A stretch of DNA of 64,000 nucleotides. Origin: Micromonospora kangleipakensis (lineage in GTDB: Bacteria; Actinomycetota; Actinomycetes; Mycobacteriales; Micromonosporaceae). Positions 45,159-52,800 of the stretch are shown one piece after another. The notes beneath the pieces are model-generated. The model ran no database searches and was not told the DNA's origin. It was given only the letters and a program-made list of their open reading frames with translations. Location: NCBI RefSeq assembly GCF_004217615.1, contig NZ_SHLD01000001.1, forward strand, positions 1,798,001 to 1,862,000. The letters run 5' to 3'. Numbering within the stretch: the first letter of the stretch is position 1; each line of letters begins with the position of its first letter. A program made the position numbers and the translations under genes.

Positions 45159-46598
45159 GTGGAGCCGAGAGCCTTCTTCGTCGCCGGCCGCCCCGCTCAC
45201 GGCGAGGGCGAGCTGACCGTCACCCACCCCTACGACGGCCGGACGGTGGGGCGTACCACGCTCGCCACGGCCGACCAGGTCGAAGCCGCCGTCGCGGCAG
45301 CGGCCGGGGTGGCGGCGCAGGCCGCGGCCCTGCCCGCGCACGTCCGCGCGGCGGCCCTGGACCACGTCTCCCGCCGGCTCGCCGAACGGGCCGACGAGGT
45401 CGCGGCGCTGATCACGGCCGAGAACGGCAAGCCGGTCAAGTGGGCGAAGGCCGAGGTCGGGCGCGCGGTGTCCACGTTCCGGTGGGCGGCCGAGGAGGCC
45501 CGGCGCTTCTCCGGCGAGCTGCAACGCCTCGACACCGACCCGGCGGCCACCGGGCGGATCGCCCTGGTCCGGCGGGTGCCGAAGGGGCCGGTGCTGGGCA
45601 TCGCGCCGTTCAACTTCCCGCTCAACCTGGTGGCGCACAAGGTCGCCCCGGCCATCGCGGTCGGCGCCCCGATCATCGTCAAGCCCGCCCCGGCCACCCC
45701 GCTCTCGGCGCTGCTGCTCGGCGAGATCCTGGCCGAGACCGAGCTGCCCGAGGGGATGTTCTCGGTGCTGCCGCTGCCCAACGAGCGCGCCGCCGAACTG
45801 GTCGCCGACCCGCGGCTGCCGGTGGTGTCGTTCACCGGCTCGGGACCGGTCGGCGCAGCCATCCGCCGGCAGGCGCCGGAGAAGCACGTGACCCTGGAGC
45901 TGGGCGGCAACGCGGCGGCGGTGATCTGCGAGGACTGGAACTCCGACGAGGACCTGACCTTCGCCGCGCACCGGATCGCGACCTTCTCCAACTACCAGGC
46001 CGGGCAGTCCTGCATCGCGGTGCAGCGGGTGTACGTGCACGAGTGGCTCTACGACGGCTTCCTGCCGAGGCTGATCGCCTCGGTGGAGGCGCTGCGGACG
46101 GGCGACCCGTCGAATCCGCTGACGGACGTCGGGCCGCTGGTGTCACTCGAAGCCGCCGAGCGGGTCGAGGCGTGGGTCGACGAGGCCGTTGCCGCCGGAG
46201 CCACCATCGAGGTGGGTGGCCGGCGGGAGGGCGCGACCTATCCGCCGACCGTGCTCTCCGGGGTACCGGCGGACGCGAAGGTGTGCACCGAGGAGGTGTT
46301 CGGGCCGGTGCTGGTGGTCGGGCCGGTCGGGAGCGACCAGGCCGCCTTCGCCGCGGTCAACGACTCCGCGTACGGGTTGCAGGCGGGGGTGTTCACGCAC
46401 AACCTTCAGACCGCGTTCGCCGCCGCGCGCAGCCTGGAGGTCGGCGGGGTGATCGTGGGGGACGTGCCGTCGTACCGGGCCGACCAGATGCCGTACGGCG
46501 GGGTGAAGGGGAGCGGGGTCGGACGGGAGGGGCTGCGCAGCGCGATGGACGACTACACCGAGCCGCGCGTCATGGTCCTGACCGGGGTGGAGTTGTAG
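45159..46598 (+). CDS. aldehyde dehydrogenase family protein
   Basis: A 479-residue aldehyde dehydrogenase. Motifs: VLGIAPFNFPLNLVAHKVAP (NAD site), VTLELGGNAAAVICEDWNSD (general base; the usual K-x-P is replaced by N-x-A) and NYQAGQSCIAVQRVYVHEWL (catalytic cysteine). The C-terminal MPYGGVKGSGVGREGLRSAM is normal. Start GTG 45159 (VEPRAFFVAGRP); the frame is open upstream into the divergent gene. The GABA context suggests succinic semialdehyde or another omega-aldehyde as substrate, but the sequence is closer to a generic broad-specificity group, so this is uncertain. Confidence 0.87.
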   Translation: MEPRAFFVAGRPAHGEGELTVTHPYDGRTVGRTTLATADQVEAAVAAAAGVAAQAAALPAHVRAAALDHVSRRLAERADEVAALITAENGKPVKWAKAEVGRAVSTFRWAAEEARRFSGELQRLDTDPAATGRIALVRRVPKGPVLGIAPFNFPLNLVAHKVAPAIAVGAPIIVKPAPATPLSALLLGEILAETELPEGMFSVLPLPNERAAELVADPRLPVVSFTGSGPVGAAIRRQAPEKHVTLELGGNAAAVICEDWNSDEDLTFAAHRIATFSNYQAGQSCIAVQRVYVHEWLYDGFLPRLIASVEALRTGDPSNPLTDVGPLVSLEAAERVEAWVDEAVAAGATIEVGGRREGATYPPTVLSGVPADAKVCTEEVFGPVLVVGPVGSDQAAFAAVNDSAYGLQAGVFTHNLQTAFAAARSLEVGGVIVGDVPSYRADQMPYGGVKGSGVGREGLRSAMDDYTEPRVMVLTGVEL

Positions 46599-46635
46599 TG
46601 ATCCTCCTGCCCTCAGCGCAGAGCCGGTTCGAAAG

Positions 46636-46669
46636 TTCTACAACACAGGCGTTGTAGAAGCGCTATAAT
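46636..46669 (+). promoter_or_regulatory. toxin-antitoxin promoter with inverted-repeat operator
   Basis: TTCTACAAC (46636-46644) and GTTGTAGAA (46651-46659) form a perfect 9-bp inverted repeat, followed by TATAAT at 46664-46669. The repeat covers the -35 region, as expected for an autorepressed toxin-antitoxin operon. The first GTG of the toxin begins only 5 bases after the -10 box, so the transcript is leaderless or nearly so. Confidence 0.7.
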
Positions 46670-46673
46670 TCGG

Positions 46674-46979
46674 GTGTGTGAGACCGCCAACCAGGTGGCG
46701 GCTGCCATTGACATCCTTGCCCGTGAGGGCCCGACCTTGGGGCGGCCGTTGGTGGACCGCGTCAAGGGTTCGGACTACAAGAACATGAAGGAACTCCGAC
46801 CGGGCTCGTCGGGAAGTACCGAGATACGTATCTTGTTTGCTTTCGATCCGAACCGGGCGGCCATCCTGTTGGTCGCCGGGAACAAGGCTGGCAACTGGAA
46901 GGGCTGGTACGAGACCAACATCCTTGAGGCCGACAAGCTGTTCGCCGAACACCTGCGGAAGTTGAAGGGGGAACGCTGA
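46674..46979 (+). CDS. higB: RelE/HigB-like toxin, apparently short at the N-terminus
   Basis: A 101-residue mRNA-interferase-type toxin of the RelE/HigB superfamily. It has AAAIDILAREGPTLGRPLVD, then GSDYKNMKELRPGSSGSTEI, RILFAFDPNRAAILLVAGNK and WYETNILEADKLFAEHL, the usual order with basic residues for ribosome contact. Homologues as I know them carry about 20 additional N-terminal residues forming the first strand (a W-x-(I/V) segment); these are absent, and no frame upstream supplies them. The start GTG 46674 follows the TATAAT box directly. The stop overlaps the antitoxin ATG (TGATG). Toxin-first order is typical of HigBA. Confidence 0.85.
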   Translation: MCETANQVAAAIDILAREGPTLGRPLVDRVKGSDYKNMKELRPGSSGSTEIRILFAFDPNRAAILLVAGNKAGNWKGWYETNILEADKLFAEHLRKLKGER

Positions 46980-47284
46980 TGGCACCCAGTTGGCGGGATA
47001 CTCGCTCCCGCATGAACCTGGATGAGGCCAAGGTCGCCGAGCACACCGAGCGGATGCTCGGAGAGATACGCGCCGAGCGCCTCAAGGAGGTGCGCGAACG
47101 TCATGGCGTGAGCCAGACCGAGCTGGCCGGCCGGATGGAGGTCTCCCAGGCTCGGGTCTCGGCCATCGAGAAGGGTGAGCTGTCGACCACTGAGTTCGGA
47201 ACCATCGCGCGATACGTGGCTGGCCTCGGTGGCAAGCTGCAGATCGTCGCGGACTTCGGAGACGAGCAGGTCGTCCTCAGCTAG
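46979..47284 (+). CDS. higA: HigA-like XRE-family antitoxin
   Basis: A 101-residue DNA-binding antitoxin. Residues 38-92 form a Cro/C1 helix-turn-helix (EVRERHGVSQTELAGRMEVS, QARVSAIEKGELSTTEFGTI, ARYVAGLGGKLQIVADFGDE). The preceding 35 residues are helical and charged. It should bind HigB and repress the operon at the inverted repeat 46636-46659. Coupled to the toxin by a one-base overlap. Confidence 0.9.
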   Translation: MAPSWRDTRSRMNLDEAKVAEHTERMLGEIRAERLKEVRERHGVSQTELAGRMEVSQARVSAIEKGELSTTEFGTIARYVAGLGGKLQIVADFGDEQVVLS

Positions 47285-47472
47285 TGCGGATCACAGCCGT
47301 GGCCGGATCGAGAATTTTCGACTCCGCCTCACCCAATCCTTCACCGAAGGTGCCGTGGGCACAGCACGAACAACGCACGGAGTGAGTCCCTCGACCCGCT
47401 CCAGCTGCGGCTGGCTCGTTCGGCACGCGGGAGGCCGCACCCACGGCCCCGCCGGCTGCTGGGACGGTCGCC
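47285..47472. other. stretch between the antitoxin gene and the possible remnant
   Basis: About 190 bp with no gene I can support. The sequence is mixed in composition and has no strong hairpin. Together with the doubtful ORF to 47697 and the gap to 47742 it forms a gene-poor patch between the toxin-antitoxin pair and the toxin locus. Confidence 0.5.
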
Positions 47473-47697
47473 GTGCTCGCGGTGGCGGGCATCACCGGCT
47501 CGGGTGGCTCGGCGGCATCCGGCGCCGATCCGGCGAGCGGGTTCGAATCGGAGACCGTCGCGTGCAGGATCGGCTCGGCCGGCGGCCGAAGGAGAACGTT
47601 TTACGCCATCGTGAGCGACGACGAGATCACCAGCGACGTGGTCGACTACCAGCCGCACGACCTGACGTTCTGGATAGACCTCCGCCGGGTCACCTGA
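47473..47697 (+). CDS. hypothetical protein, possible remnant
   Basis: A possible 74-residue product from GTG 47473: VLAVAGITGSGGSAASGADP, then GGRRRTFYAIVSDDEITSDV and VDYQPHDLTFWIDLRRVT. The second half looks like real protein (balanced charges, aromatic residues); the first half is low-complexity and the frame is open upstream to 47386 without a start codon. No proper ribosome site. It may be the tail of a decayed gene from the toxin locus. I do not recognise it. Confidence 0.35.
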   Translation: MLAVAGITGSGGSAASGADPASGFESETVACRIGSAGGRRRTFYAIVSDDEITSDVVDYQPHDLTFWIDLRRVT

Positions 47698-47742
47698 GTC
47701 GGATCGTTTTGGTCCGGCCCCGGTCGCCCTCGCGGCCGGGGC

Positions 47743-48975
47743 TCACCAGGTCCCGTCGTCGCGTACCAGGGTGGGAGCCCGGCCGAGCAGCAGGGTGGTC
47801 AGGGCGGCGTCGATGTCCGGGCCAAGGAACCATTCGCCGGCCTGGTCGAGCGCGAAGATCCGGCCGTGCTCGTCGACGGCGATGATGCTGTCACCGCGCT
47901 CGCTTCCCAGCGGGAAGAGCCGCACGCCGAGGACGGCCCCGAAGTCGGCCAACGTGTCGGCGCTGTGTGCGCTGCGCAGAGGATTGGTCGTGAACCGGTT
48001 GATCCATACCTCCTGGCCGGGCCCACGCCGGCGGCTCAGGATGGTGGGAAAGGCCTTCAAAGCCTCCTCTGCCGCGGGAAAAGGCACGTGACGGTGATGC
48101 CGCCCGGTGATCGCGCATGTTTCCGCGATGGCACCAGCCGCCAGCGCCGCATTGAACATGCTTACTTCCCAGCCCGCGTCCATCAGCGCCTGTCCGACTT
48201 CGCCGGGGAAGCGCTCCGGGTCCATGACTGACTGCGGCGCCGGACGCCACTCGCTGGTATACGCGAGGTCCGACCAGGGCAGCGCGTTGAAATGCACCAG
48301 GAAGTTGATGCACGAGTCGCAGGGGAGTTGGGCGGGTCCACCTGCCGGATCGTTGGACTCACGGATGCGGAAGACCTCGACTCGGGCAGCGCCCAGCAAG
48401 GTCTTCGCCTCTTCGAGGGTGGCCTGGGAAAGACCGTCGGCAACGCGCTGATGGTCGTACTCATGCAGGACGTCAGAGACGACGATCATCTCGGCGTGCC
48501 GCTCGCCGCCGCGTACCAGGTGCCCGGGTGGCAGCTCGTCGAGGTACGCCCGGACCAGCGGGTGGTGGTGCAGCTCGACCTCGCCCTTGGCGCCGAAGGC
48601 CCGGTGGACGCGACCGTCGAGGGTGAGGTGGGCGGCGGCGCCCGGCGTGGGCAGTCGGGTTATCTCGCGGAGCAGCTGGCTGGCCGGGTCCACCGTTCGG
48701 GGAGCGCGGGGCTCGGGCGGCCGACGTTGCCGGTACATCTGCTCGACGGCGGGGAACGGCAGTCGCGGCCAGGTGGAGACATCCCCGGTCTGCTTGTCGA
48801 CGATGGTCGTCGGCAGGTCGCCGGGGAGCGCGCGCGCCTCGGTGGCGACCTGCGAGGTGATGAGGTAGCCCAGATCGAACTCCTCGACCACCGGCGTGCA
48901 CGGAAACCCCAGTCGTTCGGAGTCCCGCTGCGCCCACACGGCGGCCAGTTGCTCGGCTTGCTGACGCTCGATCAC
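47743..48975 (-). CDS. YwqJ-like deaminase with Imm35-like and SUKH-3 domains
   Basis: A 410-residue multidomain protein. Residues 1-90 resemble the YrhB/Imm35 immunity fold (LPTTIVDKQTGDVSTWPRLP). Residues 95-235 are a cytidine-deaminase-fold YwqJ-type domain with zinc ligands in GGERHAEMIVVSDVL and LPCDSCINFLVHF (HAE, PCxxC). Residues 240-400 are SUKH-3-like (RFPGEVGQALMDAGWEV, then AGAIAETCAITGRHHRHVPF, ADFGAVLGVRLFPLGSERGD). SUKH proteins are immunity factors of polymorphic toxin systems. Whether this is a toxin, an immunity protein or a self-neutralised fusion is not clear. It is divergent from the effector operon, with 80 bp between. Confidence 0.8.
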   Translation of the reverse strand: MIERQQAEQLAAVWAQRDSERLGFPCTPVVEEFDLGYLITSQVATEARALPGDLPTTIVDKQTGDVSTWPRLPFPAVEQMYRQRRPPEPRAPRTVDPASQLLREITRLPTPGAAAHLTLDGRVHRAFGAKGEVELHHHPLVRAYLDELPPGHLVRGGERHAEMIVVSDVLHEYDHQRVADGLSQATLEEAKTLLGAARVEVFRIRESNDPAGGPAQLPCDSCINFLVHFNALPWSDLAYTSEWRPAPQSVMDPERFPGEVGQALMDAGWEVSMFNAALAAGAIAETCAITGRHHRHVPFPAAEEALKAFPTILSRRRGPGQEVWINRFTTNPLRSAHSADTLADFGAVLGVRLFPLGSERGDSIIAVDEHGRIFALDQAGEWFLGPDIDAALTTLLLGRAPTLVRDDGTW

Positions 48976-48994
48976 GGCCTGAAATTACCGGACC

Positions 48995-49009
48995 CCACGG
49001 ATTCCGTGG
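48995..49009. promoter_or_regulatory. palindrome in the divergent promoter of the toxin locus
   Basis: CCACGG-ATT-CCGTGG at 48995-49009 is a perfect 6-bp inverted repeat with a 3-base centre, lying 20 bp upstream of the YwqJ/SUKH start and 47 bp upstream of the YbaB-like start. A candidate shared operator. Confidence 0.45.
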
Positions 49010-49055
49010 CACCCGGTATGGTCTGCCCTACCGACCGTGACGGAGAGGGGCGGCG

Positions 49056-49469
49056 TTGACCGAGAGTGTGGACCGGGACGTCAACCGCGCGCTACGGGCG
49101 CGGTTCGACGAGGTGTACGGCCAGTACCAGCGAATTCGGTCCGGATTGGACGAGCTTCAGGTCAAGCTCGCCGAGTTACGGGTGACCGAGCGCTCCGACG
49201 ACGGGCAGGTGATCGCGATTGTCGGCGCGCGGGGCGAACTGATCAGTGTGGAGGTCGAGCCCTCGGTCTTTCACGACCGCGATGCCAGGGCGTTGAGTCG
49301 GAAGATCACCACGACGATCCACCGGGCCTCCGCCGCAGCCGTCACCGCGACCCAGGACCTGGTCGCCGGCTATCTGCCGGCCGGCTCGCCGTCGGTGGAG
49401 TTCCTCCGTACCAACGATTTCACTGCCCTGCTGAGCCGCGCCGACACCGTCCTCCGGTCTGCAGAGTGA
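49056..49469 (+). CDS. YbaB/EbfC-like protein of the effector operon
   Basis: A 137-residue protein from TTG 49056 with GGAGAGG upstream. After a helical N-terminus ([20 protein letters not shown]) it shows the YbaB core: [20 protein letters not shown] followed by a long helix, [20 protein letters not shown]. YbaB-fold proteins are placed at the head of many actinobacterial WXG100/type VII effector operons, where they may act as structural or chaperone components. The stop overlaps the next start as GTGA. Confidence 0.83.
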   Translation: MTESVDRDVNRALRARFDEVYGQYQRIRSGLDELQVKLAELRVTERSDDGQVIAIVGARGELISVEVEPSVFHDRDARALSRKITTTIHRASAAAVTATQDLVAGYLPAGSPSVEFLRTNDFTALLSRADTVLRSAE

Positions 49470-49831
49470 CCGCCGTGACCGACGGACAGCTCTGGCTCGA
49501 CCCTGACCGCGCCCGGCGCGGCGGAGCGGACCTGACGCTCGCGGGCGAGGCGGTCAGCGCCTCCCGGCGACAGGCCGGTGGCGCGATCGCGGACGCGAGC
49601 GCCGAGCGGCCCTGGGGTCGGGACGACATCGGCGCGGCGTTCGAGAAGCAGTACCGCCGCTACGAGGAGACGCTGCTGCGTGCCTGGGAGATGGTCGGTC
49701 GCTCCCTGGAGGGGCTCGGCGCCGACGTGGCCCGATCCGTCGCCGCGACCGTGGAGAACGACGAGGCCACCGCTCGCCAGCTCGACCGCATCCCCGATCA
49801 GCACCAGTTCCCGCAGCGGCACCGGCGCTGA
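49466..49831 (+). CDS. WXG100-like small secretion partner
   Basis: A 121-residue helical protein with two long helices linked by [20 protein letters not shown], a W-x-G turn as in ESX/WXG100 proteins. The C-terminal helix carries EEAT-like [13 protein letters not shown] 49466 overlaps the YbaB-like stop; GTG 49475 is an alternative. Eighteen bases separate it from the toxin. By analogy with other loci it should pair with the toxin N-terminus for type VII export. No ESX core genes (eccC, eccD) are in this window. Confidence 0.75.
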   Translation: MTAVTDGQLWLDPDRARRGGADLTLAGEAVSASRRQAGGAIADASAERPWGRDDIGAAFEKQYRRYEETLLRAWEMVGRSLEGLGADVARSVAATVENDEATARQLDRIPDQHQFPQRHRR

Positions 49832-49849
49832 CCTCCGGAGGATCCGCGC

Positions 49850-52800
49850 GTGAGCCTGCTGCCCAGCCCGATCCCGCACCCGCTCGACTACTGCCCCTGG
49901 GACCTGCCCGGCTGGATCTACGAGGCCCTGGACTGGGTCGTCGGGGTGGAATGGCCCGAGGGAAACGAGCGCGCCGTCTGGGACCTCGCCGATCAGTGGT
50001 ACGGGGTTGCCGCCGTTCTGGCCGGACCGCGCGACGACGCGACCTCGGCGGCGTCCGAGGTGCGCAGCGGCTACGGCGGCATCGGCGCGGTGGCCGAGGC
50101 CTTTGACACCGTGTGGCGGCGGGTGGCCGAGGGGGACGAGGCGCCTTTGCCCGTCCTACTCGCGGTCACCGGCGAGCTCGGGCAGCTGGTCGAGTCGTGC
50201 GGCTGCGACATCGAGGGCGCCAAGCTCGAAGTCTGGATAGAGCTGGGCATCCTGGTCGTCGAGCTGCTCTCGCTGGCGGTCGTGACGGTGCTCACCGTCG
50301 GCGCAGCCTCGCCAGCGGCCGGCGTGGCGATCACCACCACCAGGATGGTGGTGCAGCAGATCTTCAAGCGGCTCATGGCGCAGCTCGCCCGCAAGGCCCT
50401 GAAGGAGGGCCTCAAGGAGGCCAGCGAGCGGGCCGCGAAGGAGGTCGTCAAGAGCGGCGTACGCGGCTTCGCCCGTCGGGCCGCGCTCGGTGGGCTCGTC
50501 GAGGCGGGACAGGAGGCCGGGGTCAGCCTCGCCGCCCAGGCGTACCAGAACTCGACCGGTCGTCGGCACGGCCTGGACGTCGCCGATGTCGGTATGTCGG
50601 CGGCCGGTGGCTTCGCCGGTGGCACGGTGGCGCCGCTAGCCGGCCTGGGCCGGCACGCCAACGGGCGGTTCGCCGAGATCGGCGAGCACTTCGGTCGGGA
50701 GATGACCGGCGAGACCCTCGCCGAGGGTGCCGCCGGCCTGGTCACCGGGCAGGGGGCCTCGCTGGAGGACCTAACGCGGGCGGCCGTCGCCGGCGGCGGT
50801 GGCGCGACGACCAGCCAGGCGGACAGGGCGCTGCAGCACCGGCTCGACGGGCGGATGACCGCCCTCGCCGGCACGAGCCTGCCGCCGACGGACCTCACCG
50901 GTACGGCTGCCCTCGCGCCCGGCCCGGACTCGCCAGGGCTGGACACCCTCGGTCAGAGCGCGGTTCGACCCGCCGCCGCGACACCGACGGCCGGTGCCGG
51001 CCCGGGGAGCGAAGCGGTTTCGTCGCAGGTGCCGAACCAGCGCTCCGGACCGGTCGCTGCCGCGATGGTCGGGACGCCTTCGGTCGACGGGCACGCCGTC
51101 CTGGGCGCTTCGGCCCCTGCTGTTTCGCATCCGGCGTTGGTCGCGTCCGCCTCGGTCGCCGTGGAGCCGGTCGCGGTCCCGCACTCGTCCGTCACGGCGG
51201 AGGCGGGGATGACGCCGACCCTCTCGTCGGCCGCCGTCGACCCGGGCCTGGCTTCTACGGTCCCGGCGTCCGTTGATGCGGACCCGGCGCACCCGCGGAC
51301 GAGTGTCGACAGCACTCCGCTGCGATCCGCGGTGACGGCAGAGCCGTTGGCGGGCCCGAACCGGGCACCCGTCGCCGTCGCCCTCCCGTCCACAGGGGTG
51401 CCGGGACCAGCGTCACAGCCGGTGGCGGGCGGAGCCGTGCCGGTGGGCACTGAGCCACCTCGCACCGGCGGCAGCAACACCACGGCCGGCCGCTCCCCGG
51501 TCGGCACCTTGACAACGCCGGCCGTGCCGACCTCCGCGTCGCGACCAACCCACGTCGCCACGCCCGCCCCGGCCGTGTCAGGCCGTGACGCCGGTCCGCC
51601 TGTCCCGCAGCAGTCGCCGTCGCCATCACCGCGATTTCCGATGCTGGAGGCGTTGGCACCCGGACCACCCCGGCACACGGACGACGCCTCTCCGGCTTTC
51701 CCGGGGCCGTTCAACCCGCTGCCGCCCCGCCCGCGTACGCCGGAGCAGTTCGTCGCTCAACGCGCTGCCGACCGCGAAGGCCTGGATAGACGCCGCTACC
51801 AGGGCTACTTCGAGGCGCAGCGGGCGTGGTTCGAGGACAAGCGGCGCCACGATTTGGCCAAGGAGCTTCGCGAGGCTGCCGACCAGCACTATGAGGCCGC
51901 GCGCTGGCTCATCAGGCAGGCGCGTGAGTTGATGTCATCGGGTCACCACTACATGGCGGATCAGCACCGGGGAGAGGCGCGGCTCAGGGAGCGTCTCTAT
52001 CACCAGTCGCTGGAGATGGCGGAGACGGTGCTGAACGGGTCCGTCGTGCCCGCGCACTTGACGGTCGAGGACGACGCGGACTTCTACCGGATCAACGACG
52101 ACGTCGCCGACCTCGCACCCGGTGCGGTCGAGACGCCCGACCGGTCGGCACTGACCGGAGACGACGATCCGCCGCCGATCGACCGCTCCCGCCGATTCGG
52201 CGTCCGGGGTGGGCTGCGCCCGCCGCTCGCGTTGCATCAGACCGACCTCGAACGGCAAATGCCGCGCAACCCGGATGGCAGCGTCGTGCGGACCGCCGAC
52301 CCACGGTACGGCGGTTGGTTCCAGCTCGCGAACGACGGCGGCCCGCAGGCCGACGCCACCCGGGGCCTCAACTGCCTCGACTGCACCCTGTCGCTCTACG
52401 ACACGTGGCTGCACGGCCGGCCCAGGGTCTCCGCGCCACGTACCTTCGACGGCTATCTGGAGGGGGACGTCCGCCGCCCGGTCGGCGGTGAGGCGGACGG
52501 CCCTCGACGCGTTGAGGAGGTCACCGGAGGCCGGTTCCAGAAGCTGTGCGGGGAGACCGACGCGGCGACCGGCTTCGGGGCAAGGCAGGCGGTCGAGAGC
52601 GGCTATCGCGACCTCCACGAGCATCTGCTCCTGGGTGGGCACGGCAGTTACGCCTTCCTCATCACCAGTTGGGAGGGCGGCGGTTCGCATGCGTGGGTGG
52701 CACTGAATCAGAACGGCACCGTGCTCTACCTCGACCCGCAGAACGGGCACGTCTGGGATCGCCCGCTCTACACGCACGACGGTGCCGTGGGCCTGGTGAA

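Noticed and set aside
49850..50400. Mycobacterial CpnT/TNT-type toxin
   Set aside because: The N-terminal half is of similar style, but the C-terminus lacks the TNT NAD-glycohydrolase motifs and carries other domains.
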